Source: Saccharothrix sp. NRRL B-16348 | Lineage (GTDB): Bacteria; Actinomycetota; Actinomycetes; Mycobacteriales; Pseudonocardiaceae | NCBI RefSeq assembly: GCF_001280085.1 | Contig: NZ_LGED01000257.1 | Span: 62,001-126,000 of the forward strand | Reading direction: 5' to 3' | Length of the DNA stretch: 64,000 nt | Shown here: positions 1-8,550 of the stretch, piece by piece | How positions within the stretch are numbered: position 1 is the stretch's first letter | Layout of the letters: every line of letters starts with the position of its first letter | Made by a program: the position numbers and the translations under genes | Notes under the pieces: generated by a model | Seen by the model: only the letters and a program-made list of their open reading frames with translations | Databases searched by the model: none | What the model was told of the DNA's origin: nothing

Positions 1-1257
1 CAGCAGCACGACGGACTCCCGGGCGAGGCGGAGCGCGACGTCCTGCGCCTCGGGGGAGTCGAACCGCAGCTCGTCCACGTTCTCGGGCAGGGGCGACCAG
101 TCCGGGTCGAGCAGGCCGAGCTCGACCTTCTGGCGCAGCACCCGGCGCAACGCCCGGTCGACCAGGTCCTCGTCCACGTCGCCGCGCTCGATCGCGTCGC
201 GCAGCGGCGCGCCGTAGCAGCGCACGGTCGGCAGCTCGACGTCCACGCCCGCGGCGAGGGCCAGGCCGGCGGCGTGCGCCTCGTCCTCGGCCACGCCGTG
301 CAGGGTCTGCAGGAACTTGATCGCGAAGTAGTCGGCGACCACCGTGCCGTCGAAGCCCCAGGTGTCGCGCAGCAGCGTGGTGAGCAGCCCGGCGTCGGCC
401 GCGGACGGCACGCCGTCGATCTCGGTGTAGGACTGCATGACCGACCGCACGCCGCCGTCGCGCACCGCCATCTCGAACGGCGGCAGGATCACGTCGGCGA
501 ACTCGCGCGGGCCGATGGCCACCGGCGCGAGGTTGCGCCCGGCGCGGGAGGCGGAGTAGCCGGCGAAGTGCTTGAGGGTGGCGACGACCCCGGACCGCTC
601 CAGGCCGCGCACGTACGCCGTGGCCACCGTGCCGACGAGGTACGGGTCTTCGCCGATGGTCTCCTCGGTGCGGCCCCAGCGGTAGTCGCGGGTGACGTCC
701 AGGACCGGCGCCAACCCCTGGTGCACGCCCGCCGCGCGCATCGAGGCGCCGATCAGGCCGGACATCTCGGCCACCAGGTCGGGGTCGAACGACGCGCCCC
801 AGGAGAGCGGCGCCGGGTAGGCGGTCGCCTGCCACGCGGCGAAACCGGTGAGGCACTCCTCGTGCACCAGCGCCGGGATGCCGAACCGGTTGGCGTCGGC
901 GACCTGCCGCTGCGACGCGGCGAGCGACCGGGCGCCCGCCACCGGCGCGACCGGCCGGGTGCCGAACGGGCGGGTGAGCTGACCGAGGCCGGACGCGATG
1001 ACGTCCGTCCAGACCACCGGCTCGCTGGTCATGTCGTGCTGGTGCGGTGCGACACCGGCGCCGGAGGGGTCCGCGCCGACCCAGACACCGACGAGCTGGG
1101 CCAGCTTCTCGTCGAGGGTCATGGCGTCGACGAGCGCGTCGACCCGTTCGGCGACGGGCCGGGAGGTGTCCCGCCACGTCGCGCTCGGCCGGTCGGCGGC
1201 AGTCGGGACGGCGTCGCCTGCCGGCGTCGTCGCGACCTCCGTCGTCCTGTTCATCAT
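1..1257 (-). CDS. GH3 beta-glucosidase/beta-xylosidase, 3' part beyond window
   Basis: N-terminal 419 codons of a glycoside hydrolase family 3 enzyme; the gene continues past base 1. No signal peptide is visible, so it is probably cytoplasmic and cleaves imported oligosaccharides. Visible family features are MTLDEKLAQLVG near the start, RWGRTEETIGEDPYL, the substrate-binding block LKHFAGYSASRAGRN, and VVADYFAIKFL, whose Asp is the GH3 nucleophile. The last residues, ESVVLL, open the second alpha/beta domain. Two ATG codons lie in tandem (1257 and 1254). The gene is divergent from a LacI regulator at 1568, its likely controller. Substrate (glucoside or xyloside) cannot be fixed from sequence. 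Confidence 0.93.
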   Translation of the reverse strand, partial: MMNRTTEVATTPAGDAVPTAADRPSATWRDTSRPVAERVDALVDAMTLDEKLAQLVGVWVGADPSGAGVAPHQHDMTSEPVVWTDVIASGLGQLTRPFGTRPVAPVAGARSLAASQRQVADANRFGIPALVHEECLTGFAAWQATAYPAPLSWGASFDPDLVAEMSGLIGASMRAAGVHQGLAPVLDVTRDYRWGRTEETIGEDPYLVGTVATAYVRGLERSGVVATLKHFAGYSASRAGRNLAPVAIGPREFADVILPPFEMAVRDGGVRSVMQSYTEIDGVPSAADAGLLTTLLRDTWGFDGTVVADYFAIKFLQTLHGVAEDEAHAAGLALAAGVDVELPTVRCYGAPLRDAIERGDVDEDLVDRALRRVLRQKVELGLLDPDWSPLPENVDELRFDSPEAQDVALRLARESVVLL

Positions 1258-1292
1258 CGACCAGGTACCCCCGCTCACGTCCTCATGAAGAC

Positions 1293-1315
1293 CGAAACTA
1301 TCGAAGTACTTTCCG
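1293..1315. promoter_or_regulatory. putative LacI operator near the GH3 promoter
   Basis: An imperfect inverted repeat, GAAA-x-TA...TA-x-TTTC (1294-1313), lies 36 bp upstream of the GH3 start in an unusually AT-rich patch. It contains CGAAACTA, close to the CGAAACTTTA repeat next to the divergent lacI gene. Assignment as the operator of that regulator is inference. Confidence 0.4.
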
Positions 1316-1489
1316 ACACGCCGATCTGGTGGGGAGACCGTAGGAGGATCTCCTCAAGACGTCAACAGTCCGTGTCCTTCCTGTGTCTTCGCAGTTCACA
1401 GGTATGAACAGCCACCGAAAAAGGGCTCTCTTACTGGACCGATTACGTCAAAGATCTACGCCGATAGCTGTCATGCTGGTGATCGGAAG

Positions 1490-1522
1490 GTCGAACCTTT
1501 ACGCTCGGCCGTCGAAACTTTA
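1490..1522. promoter_or_regulatory. twin direct repeats upstream of lacI (putative autoregulatory operator)
   Basis: GTCGAACCTTTA (1490-1501) and GTCGAAACTTTA (1511-1522) are near-identical 12-mers whose starts are exactly 21 bp apart, two helical turns, so bound proteins would sit on one DNA face. They end 45 bp before the LacI start. The CGAA...TTT core resembles the CGAA/TTCG operators reported for xylosidase-type LacI regulators of actinomycetes, but the link is inference. Confidence 0.45.
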
Positions 1523-1567
1523 GATCCGGTGTGCGGTGCGCGGACCGTGATGCGGACAGGGGGCAGC

Positions 1568-2629
1568 ATGAGTTCGTCGACCGAGCGGGAGGCCGCCGGC
1601 GCCGTGCCGGAGAAAGCCGTGAAGGGCGCGGCGTCGATCTCGTCGATCGCGGCCGAGGCGGGGGTGTCCATCCCGACCGTTTCGAAGGTGCTCAACGGAC
1701 GGCCGGACGTCGCGCCGGACACGCGCGCCCGCGTGGAGAGCATCATCGAGCAGCACCGGTACCGACGACGGCGGGCCCGCCAGTCGTCCCGGCCGGCGCT
1801 GATCGACCTCGTGTTCCACGAGATGCACTCGGCGTGGTCGACCGAGATCATCCGCGGCGTGGAACTGGCCGCGGCGAACGAGCGCGCCGCCGTGGTGCTG
1901 TCCGAGCTGGGCGGCGAGCACCGGCCGCGCCGCGAGTGGTTCGACGACCTGCTGGCCCGCCGGCCGCTCGGCGTGATCCTGGTGCTGGCGGGCTTGGACG
2001 ACGAGCAGCGCCGTCAGCTCGCCACCCGCAACATCCCGTTCGTCTTCGTGGACACCGCGGGCGAGCCGCCGCCCGGCGTGCCGACGGTGGGCTCGGCGAA
2101 CTGGGCCGGTGGCCTGGCCGCGACCCGGCACCTGCTCGGGCTCGGCCACCGCCGGATCGCGGTCATCTCCGGGCCGACGACCATGCTGTGCAGCCGGGCC
2201 CGGGTCGACGGCTACCGCAGCGCGCTGGAGGACGCGGACGTCGTCGTGGACCCGGACTTCGTGCGTTACGGCGACTTCTACGTCCAGGGCGGCTACGGGC
2301 ACGGCCTGGAACTGCTCAGCAGGCCCGACCCGCCGACCGCGATCTTCGCCGGCTCCGACTTCCAGGCGCTGGGCGTGATGCGGGCGGCACGGGAACTCGG
2401 CCTGACCGTGCCGGACGACCTGTCGATCGTCGGCTACGACGACCTCTCGGTCACCGAGTGGATAGGGCCCCCGCTGACCACCGTGCGGCAGCCGTTGCGC
2501 GAGATGGCCACCACGGCCGCGCACATGGTGTTCAGCTTGGCGCGCGGCGAACGGCCGCCGAACGAGCGCATAGACCTCGCCACGGAACTCGTCGTGCGGG
2601 AGAGCACCTGCCCGCCGCGGGCGCGGTGA
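1568..2629 (+). CDS. LacI-family transcriptional regulator of the GH3 gene
   Basis: LacI/GalR-type repressor of 353 aa. The N-terminal helix-turn-helix is at about residues 22-50 (ISSIAAEAGVSIPTVSKVLNG), followed by a periplasmic-binding-protein-like effector domain with FAGSDFQALGVMRAARELG and VPDDLSIVGYDDL near the C-terminus, as usual in the family. The start at 1568 follows a purine-rich ribosome-binding site (GGGGG); an in-frame GTG at 1529 would add 13 unconserved residues. It is divergent from the GH3 gene and probably represses it until a sugar binds. The recognition helix (IPTVSKV) differs from that of the LacI at 27555 (VATVSRV), so the two should read different operators. Confidence 0.92.
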   Translation: MSSSTEREAAGAVPEKAVKGAASISSIAAEAGVSIPTVSKVLNGRPDVAPDTRARVESIIEQHRYRRRRARQSSRPALIDLVFHEMHSAWSTEIIRGVELAAANERAAVVLSELGGEHRPRREWFDDLLARRPLGVILVLAGLDDEQRRQLATRNIPFVFVDTAGEPPPGVPTVGSANWAGGLAATRHLLGLGHRRIAVISGPTTMLCSRARVDGYRSALEDADVVVDPDFVRYGDFYVQGGYGHGLELLSRPDPPTAIFAGSDFQALGVMRAARELGLTVPDDLSIVGYDDLSVTEWIGPPLTTVRQPLREMATTAAHMVFSLARGERPPNERIDLATELVVRESTCPPRAR

Positions 2630-2632
2630 CGG

Positions 2633-3688
2633 CTAGCGCAGCGGGGTGTGCGCCGGGTCGACCCGTTCGCCGTCGCGGACGGGGCCCGGCGGCGTGCCGT
2701 CGCCGAAGGGCCGCCCGCCGAGCGCTTCGCGGCCGTGCGGCGTGACCCAGCCGGACAGGTCCGGCCCGGCGGGCACGATGCCGCTCGGGTTGATGTCCTT
2801 GTGCACGACGTAGTAGTGCCGCTTGATCTGGGCGAAGTCGACGGTGTCGCCGAAGCCGGGCGTCTGGAACAGGTCGCGGGCGTAGGCCCACAGCGCCGGC
2901 ATCTCGGCCAGCTTGTTCCGGTTGCACTTGAAGTGGCCGTGGTAGACGGCGTCGAAGCGGGCGAGCGTGGTGAACAGGCGGACGTCGGCTTCGGTGATCG
3001 TGTCGCCGACGAGGTAGCGCCGGTCGCGCAGGCGTTCCTCCAGCCAGTCCAGGGCGGTCCACAGGCGGGTGTAGGCGTCGTCGTACGCCTCCTGCGTGCC
3101 CGCGAACCCGCACCGGTAGACGCCGTTGTTGACCTCGGTGAAGACGCGCTGGTTGACGGCGTCGATCTCGTCGCGGTGCTCGTCGGGCAGCAGGTCCGGC
3201 GCGCCGTCGCGGTGGTGCTCCCGCCACTCGGTGGACAGGTCGAGCGTGATCTGCGCGAAGTCGTTGGTCACCACGGCGCCGGTCGTCGTGTCGACGATGG
3301 CCGGCACCGTGATCCCGCGCGGGTAGTCGGGGTCGCGCTTGAAGTACGCCTCCTGCAACCGCTCGATCCCCAACACGGGATCCCGCCCACCGGGATCGAG
3401 GTCGAACGTCCACGACCGCTCGTCGTGCGTGGGCCCGGGCAACCCCAGCGAGAGCGCGTCCTCCAACCCCAACAACCGCCGCACGATGATCGACCGGTTC
3501 GCCCAGGGACAAGCCCGCGCCGCCACCAACCGGTACCGCCCGGCCACCACCGGAAACCCGTCCCGCCCGTCCGCGGTGACCCGCGTCGCGATGTACCGCG
3601 TGTCGCGGGTGTACTCCTTCCCCTTGACGGAGTACGTCCCACCACGCCGGTGCTCGGCCTGCCCACCGCCCGCCGAAGTCTCACTCAC
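2633..3688 (-). CDS. glutathionyl-hydroquinone reductase-like (xi-class GST, YqjG/ECM4 family)
   Basis: 351-aa member of the xi-class glutathione transferases, which reductively remove a thiol adduct from hydroquinones. The thioredoxin-like N-domain carries the catalytic ACPWANR motif (Cys-Pro-Trp-Ala), here around residue 59. The C-terminal helical domain has VNNGVYRCGFAGTQEAYD, FDAVYHGHFKCN and INPSGIVPAGP, all typical of the family. Actinomycetes generally use mycothiol, so the physiological thiol may not be glutathione (inference). It starts with GTG and ends 3 bp from the end of the convergent lacI gene, leaving no room for a terminator. Confidence 0.9.
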   Translation of the reverse strand: MSETSAGGGQAEHRRGGTYSVKGKEYTRDTRYIATRVTADGRDGFPVVAGRYRLVAARACPWANRSIIVRRLLGLEDALSLGLPGPTHDERSWTFDLDPGGRDPVLGIERLQEAYFKRDPDYPRGITVPAIVDTTTGAVVTNDFAQITLDLSTEWREHHRDGAPDLLPDEHRDEIDAVNQRVFTEVNNGVYRCGFAGTQEAYDDAYTRLWTALDWLEERLRDRRYLVGDTITEADVRLFTTLARFDAVYHGHFKCNRNKLAEMPALWAYARDLFQTPGFGDTVDFAQIKRHYYVVHKDINPSGIVPAGPDLSGWVTPHGREALGGRPFGDGTPPGPVRDGERVDPAHTPLR

Positions 3689-3770
3689 CTTCCCGAGCCT
3701 ACGTCCCCACCCCGCCCCCGTCTTGTCGCGCAGGGGGAGGGGTGCCGTACCGGCTTGGCCACACTGCTCC

Positions 3771-5993
3771 TCACGCGCAGACCAGGCGGGCGTCGGCCCA
3801 GTCGGCGTGGTCGAAGTTGCGGTCGTCGCCGCCGTCCGTCACGCGGAGGCTCAGCAGCCGCACGCCGGCGATGTCGACGGTGATCGGAACGGCCTGGTCG
3901 CCGTCCCGCAGCACGCCGCTGTCGTACAGCAGCCGGTCGTCGCCGAAGACCCGGAACGCCACCGAGCCCGGCGACGTCGTCTCGTCGTCCAAGCCGACCG
4001 TCGCGGTGAACGCCCGGCACGCGCCGCCCAGGTAGACGGACAGCTCGGACGGCGCGTGCACGCCGACGCCCTTCTCATACACGACACCGCCGATGGTCAA
4101 CGGGTTGCCGTCACCGCCCGCGTTCAAGCCGTTGGACCGGTCCCGCTCGACCGGCCCCCAGCCGTTGCTCTCGCTCATGAACGGCAGGTCGCTGACGTAC
4201 GGCTCACCGGTGGGCGCGGGCGGCGGCACGAAGGCGCGCACCGCCTACTCCACGTGCACCCGAGCGTGGCCCGGCGCCCGGAACTCCGCGAACACCGGCA
4301 CGTCCACCGGGCCGACGGGGCTGCCGTCACCCACCCGCACGGTCCACCGGCCGGTCAACGTCTCGCCCGGCCGCAGGGCGCGTCGCCCGACCGGCGCACC
4401 GGTCACCGTCCAACCCTTCGCCGCGTCCACGACACCCGACGGGGTGCCCGCGAGCGTGGTCGCGGGCACCGGCACCACCGGTCGTTCGCACGTCAGCATC
4501 CCCGGCAGGTACGGGCAGATCACCGCCGCGAACCCGCCGTCGCGCCGCACCGCGACCTCCAGCGCCGCCGACGACCGCACGATCCGGGCGTCCCGCCGCA
4601 CGTCACCGCGCCCCACGCCGTCGCGCACCACCTCGACCAGCCACTGCCCGCCGCCCAGGAAGCCCAGCGGCGCCCGCAACGTCCGCGGGTCACCGGCCGC
4701 CACCGCGCCGACGAACCACCGGTCGCCGGAACGCCGCGCCACCACCGCGTGATCGGACGGGTCGCCGCCCAGCACGCGGGTCTCGTCCCACGCCGTCGGC
4801 ACCTGGTTCAGGTACCGCAACGCCTCCGGGAACCGCTCGTACGCCTCCGGCCTGTCGGCGAAGTGCGTCCACCCCGACTCGTACAGCACCGGCAGCGCCA
4901 CCTCGTGCGCGACCGACGCCTCCTTGGTCCCGACCTCCAACGACACCGGCGTGTAGTCCATCGACCCGACCACGTTCCGGGTGAAGAACTGCACCGGGTT
5001 GTTCGCCGCCGGCGGGAAGTTCTCCGCGCCGCGCACGGCCTCCATCGTCAGCACGTCCGGGCCAGGCCGTGCGGGATGGTCGAGCCGTGGGCGTTCACCA
5101 TCAGCCGCAGCTCGGCGGTCTTCGCCAGCACCGCGTCGTACCACTGGTAGCGGGCCCGCGAGTCGGACTCCATGAAGTCCAGCTTCACGCCGCGCACACC
5201 CCACTGGCGCACGCTGGGCAGCACGGTGTCGCGCTCGGCCTGCGTGTCCAGCGCCGACCAGTGGAACCACAGCAGCACCTCGACACCCCGCGCGCGGGCG
5301 TACCGGACCAGCTCCGGCACCCACGTGTCGCGCCACCCCTCGTCCACGAGCACGTACTCCCAGCCGTTGCGGGCGGCGAAGTCCACGTACCGCTTCTGCC
5401 GCTCGAAGTCGCCGGGGCCGGCGTGCTCGCTCAGCCACGACCACGCGACCTTGCCCGGCCGCCCCCAGGACGTGTCGGCGACCTTGGCGGGGGACGCGAG
5501 GTCGTCCACCAGGGTCGACTCGCCGACGGTCGCCAACGAGCCGACGATCGCGGTGCGCCACGGCGTGCGCGACACGTCCGCGACCTGCTCGTCCGCGAGC
5601 ACGACCCCGTAGTCGGTCGACCCGGCGGCGTGCCGCAGCCTGCTCCCCGAATACTGGCCGTCCACATCGGACTCGGTGAGCAGCGCGTAGTCCTCGCCGA
5701 CCCGGAACAGCGACGGGTAGCCGTACTCACCCTCCGCCCGCGCCGGCGAACGTCAGCGTGCTCTCGGTCATCCGGCTCTGCCGCTGGAGCCGCTTGCCGG
5801 TGGTCATCGCGTACCGCTCGGTCACGACCCGGTCCGCGCGGTCGACCGCCCGCAGGTCCCTGGTCAGGTCGGCTCCGGTGGTGCGCAAGCCGATCGGCGA
5901 CGGCGCCAGCACCGTGCGGCCGTGCCGTGAGACGGCGAACAGGGCCACGAGCCGCACCGCCAGGACGCGGCGAAGTGATGACATCGTTGTCAA
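3771..5993 (-). pseudogene. decayed GH97 glycoside hydrolase with NPCBM domain
   Basis: Pieces of a secreted GH97 alpha-glucosidase/alpha-galactosidase-type protein lie in order but broken. (1) 5984 to 5727: ATG after GGGAG, a signal-like stretch joined directly to VSRHGRTVLAPSPIGL, ending with TFAGAGGG and a stop. (2) About 5733 to 5048, another frame: EGEYGYPSLF, then the TIM barrel with YVLVDEGW, LLWFHWS and GVKLDFMESDS, ending HGSTIPHGLARTC and a stop. (3) About 5070 to 4245, original frame: DVLTMEAVRGAENFPP and NPVQFFTRNVVGSMDY plus the C-terminal beta domain. (4) After an in-frame TAG at 4243-4245, an NPCBM domain (LTIGGVVYEKGVGVHAPSELSV to LVCA). Most of the N-terminal beta-super-sandwich is missing. 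At least three lesions make one intact product impossible. Confidence 0.87.
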
Positions 5994-6195
5994 CTCCCGT
6001 TGCCGGTCGCGCCGGATGATGTTGAACCGCCATCGTCAGCGCCCGTGCGGCGACGGGTCAAGGTCGTCGACCGGACAGGTTTTGTCCTGGTGCGGGCCTT
6101 GACACGGGGTGGGGCGGCACGATCGGCGCGGCCGGCTCTGGCAGGCTGCCGCACAGGCGCCGCAGGGCGCGACGCGGTGGAGGGGATGGGAAGAC

Positions 6196-7362
6196 GTGAG
6201 CGCTGAAGACCGCCGCTGGACCGATCGCGGTCAGGCGATCGGGCACGGGGTGACCTGGCTGGCGCGGTGGAGCACCCGCCTGGCGCTGGTCGCGATCGGC
6301 TTCTGGCTGCTGTGGACGCTGATCGGCAGGCTCTGGGTCGTCGTGATGCCGGTCCTGCTGGGCCTGCTGATCACGACCGTGCTGTGGCCGCCCGCCCGGT
6401 GGCTGCGCTCGCGCGGCGTGCCCGGCGCGCTGGCCGCGACGATCGTGCTGCTCGCCGGGCTGATCGTGCTCGGCGGCGTGCTGGCGCTCATCTCGACGTC
6501 GATCGCGTCCGGCGTGCCCGAGATCGCCGACAGCGCGACCCGCGCCCTGCAACAGGCCCTCGACTGGGCGGCGGGCCCGCCGCTGAACATCGGCGAGGGC
6601 CAGCTCGACCAGCTGCTGCAGCAGGGCATCGACCAGTTGCGGTCCAGCGTCGGGTCCATCGCGGACAGCCTGCTCACCGGTGTCGGCACGGTGACCTCCG
6701 GCGTGGTCACCGGCATCGTCGCGCTGCTGCTGGCGTTCCTGTTCGTCAAGGACGGGCCGCGGTTCACGCCGTGGGTGCGCGGCGTGATCGGCGAGCGCGC
6801 CGGCCGACACGTGACGATCGTGCTGGAGCGGGTCTGGACGACGTTGGGCGACTTCATCCGCACCCAGGCGATCGTGAGCCTGGTGGACGCGGTGTTGATC
6901 GGCCTCGGCCTGGTGGTGCTCGGCGTGCCGCTGGCCGTGCCGTTGGCGGCGTTGACGTTCCTCGGTGGTTTCGTGCCGATCGTCGGCGCGTTCATCGCGG
7001 GCGCCCTGGCCGTCCTGGTCGCGTTGGTCAGCAACGGCCCGACGACCGCGCTGATCATGCTGGTGATCGTCGTGGTGGTGCAGCAGGTGGAGGGCAACGT
7101 GCTCCAGCCGGTGCTCCAGTCGCGGAGCCTGCGCCTGCACGCGGCCGTCGTCCTGCTCGCCGTGACGGCGGGCAGCACCCTCTACGGCATCGCGGGCGCG
7201 TTCCTCGCCGTGCCGGTCGTGGCCGCGATGGCGGTCGTGCTGCGGTACCTGGGCGAAGTCATCGACCAGCGGTCCTCGCCGCAGCCCGCCGTGCCGGACC
7301 GACCGGACGAACCGGACCGCGTGCCGGACGTCGAACCACCGCGCCCGGCGGACGGCGCCTGA
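6196..7362 (+). CDS. AI-2E family transporter (PerM/TqsA-type membrane protein)
   Basis: 388-aa polytopic membrane protein of the AI-2E exporter superfamily. Two early membrane helices (LALVAIGFWLLWTLIG and VVVMPVLLGLLITTVL), a soluble amphipathic middle, then a cluster of helices carry family signatures: VALLLAFLFVKDGPRF, FLGGFVPIVGAFIAG and QQVEGNVLQPVLQSRSLRLH. The GTG at 6196 follows AGGGGATGGGAAG; the longer in-frame ORF from 6109 has no such site. The C-terminal tail is Pro/Asp-rich and cytoplasmic. Substrate is unknown: family members export autoinducer-2 or other small molecules, or act as Na+/H+ antiporters. Confidence 0.9.
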   Translation: MSAEDRRWTDRGQAIGHGVTWLARWSTRLALVAIGFWLLWTLIGRLWVVVMPVLLGLLITTVLWPPARWLRSRGVPGALAATIVLLAGLIVLGGVLALISTSIASGVPEIADSATRALQQALDWAAGPPLNIGEGQLDQLLQQGIDQLRSSVGSIADSLLTGVGTVTSGVVTGIVALLLAFLFVKDGPRFTPWVRGVIGERAGRHVTIVLERVWTTLGDFIRTQAIVSLVDAVLIGLGLVVLGVPLAVPLAALTFLGGFVPIVGAFIAGALAVLVALVSNGPTTALIMLVIVVVVQQVEGNVLQPVLQSRSLRLHAAVVLLAVTAGSTLYGIAGAFLAVPVVAAMAVVLRYLGEVIDQRSSPQPAVPDRPDEPDRVPDVEPPRPADGA

Positions 7363-7370
7363 GCGCGAGG

Positions 7371-7401
7371 CGTGCCGCGGCGCCGAACGCGCCGCGGCAC
7401 G
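7371..7401. terminator. strong hairpin after the AI-2E gene
   Basis: Perfect 13-bp inverted repeat: CGTGCCGCGGCGC (7371-7383), a 5-nt loop, then GCGCCGCGGCACG (7389-7401), beginning 9 bp after the stop codon. There is no U-tract, which is normal for actinomycete intrinsic terminators. Confidence 0.8.
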
Positions 7402-7428
7402 CTCGGCGCCGATTTCCTCGCCCACGAC

Positions 7429-7449
7429 CGGTTTTCCTGACGAAAACCG
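7429..7449. promoter_or_regulatory. inverted repeat upstream of hxlR-type gene (putative operator)
   Basis: CGGTTTTC (7429-7436), 5 bp, GAAAACCG (7442-7449): perfect 8-bp arms. A possible -10 (TATCAT, 7453-7458) follows directly and the ATG is at 7466, implying a leaderless mRNA with the repeat over the -35 region. This suits autorepression by the HxlR protein (inference). Confidence 0.5.
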
Positions 7450-7465
7450 CGGTTATCATGCGCGG

Positions 7466-7939
7466 ATGCTCCGACGCACATACGACGACCAGGTCTGCTC
7501 CGTCGCACGCACGCTCGAGGTCGTCGGCGAGCGCTGGACGCTGTTGATCGTCCGGGACGCGCTGTCGGGCGTCACCCGGTTCGACGGGTTCCTGCACCGC
7601 ATGCCCATCGCGCGCAACGTGCTCAGCGACCGCCTCAACGGCCTGGTCGAGCACGGCGTGCTGGAACGCGTGCGGTACCAGGACCGGCCGCCGCGCCACG
7701 AGTACCGGCTCACGGACCGGGGACGTGAGCTGACGCCGGTGGTCCTGTCGCTCATGGCGTGGGGCGACCGCCACCTGCCCACGCCGACCGGTCCGCCCGC
7801 CGTCGCCGAGCACGAAGGCTGCGGCGGCGCCGTCCACACGCGAATGATCTGCGACTGCTGCGAGCGGCAGGTCGACCCCGACGTGGTGATCAGGCGGCCA
7901 AGCGGCGCTGCCACAGCACCAGGACCGGCGGCACGATGA
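7466..7939 (+). CDS. HxlR-family transcriptional regulator
   Basis: 157-aa winged-helix regulator of the HxlR/DUF24 group. It starts CSVARTLEVVGERWTLLIVRDAL, the family hallmark, followed by RFDGFLHRMPIARNVLSDRL (recognition helix) and the wing YQDRPPRHEYRLTDRGREL. The C-terminal extension contains four cysteines, including ICDCCERQ, a possible metal-binding or redox-sensing element as in longer actinobacterial HxlR proteins (inference). Its 3' end overlaps the convergent DUF4345 gene by 50 bp, so the two transcripts could be antisense to each other. Confidence 0.92.
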   Translation: MLRRTYDDQVCSVARTLEVVGERWTLLIVRDALSGVTRFDGFLHRMPIARNVLSDRLNGLVEHGVLERVRYQDRPPRHEYRLTDRGRELTPVVLSLMAWGDRHLPTPTGPPAVAEHEGCGGAVHTRMICDCCERQVDPDVVIRRPSGAATAPGPAAR

Positions 7940-8264
7940 GCTCGATCGCCAACAGGACCAGCATCAACGCGTGCGGCTGACCGACCGCCAGCCACGACGC
8001 GATCCGCGCCAGCCCGCCGACGAACACGGCCGCGCTGACGAAACGCAGCACCGTGGTGGCTTCCCGGACGCGCGGCACCACCGACAGCAGCGCCACCCCG
8101 ATGGCCAGCCACATCGCGGCGAAGAACCGGTAGTTGCTGTCCAGCGTCGGCTCCGGCCGCGGGCTGCCCGGCAGCAGCACGGACGGGCCCAGCACGACCT
8201 CCAGCAACCCGGTGCCCGCGACGAACAGCCCGAGCAGCACCAGCACCACTTGGAACGCCTTCAT
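7890..8264 (-). CDS. DUF4345 family small membrane protein
   Basis: 124-aa protein with four predicted membrane helices: VVLVLLGLFVAGTGLLEVVLG, FFAAMWLAIGVALLSVVP, FVSAAVFVGGLARIASWLAV and ALMLVLLAIELIVPPVLVL. The SNYRFFAAMW stretch after the first helix and GGLARIASW identify DUF4345, a family of unknown function. Its C-terminal coding region overlaps the end of the convergent HxlR gene. It may be the HxlR target, but nothing beyond proximity supports that. Confidence 0.85.
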   Translation of the reverse strand: MKAFQVVLVLLGLFVAGTGLLEVVLGPSVLLPGSPRPEPTLDSNYRFFAAMWLAIGVALLSVVPRVREATTVLRFVSAAVFVGGLARIASWLAVGQPHALMLVLLAIELIVPPVLVLWQRRLAA

Positions 8265-8550
8265 CCCGACCCCCGTCGTCCCGTGCGCGTCAGCCCGCCG
8301 TCGATCCGCCGAACCCCGCGGACGCCGTGCGGCGACAGGAGATCCGCGCGTCGACGATCAAGCTCCCCGGCGTGACGGTACCACCGGGTAACTTAGTGGG
8401 CCGGTCGTGTCGATCAGTGGCGCGGAGTGACGATCCGGTGCCGCCGCGGGTGCGGCCGGTGTCTAGGATTCGGTCCGCCGAGGCGTGGACCGACGATGTC
8501 CGGTTGATGACGGGGTGTGCACTCGGCGTGCGTGACGGTGGGGGTTGGGT

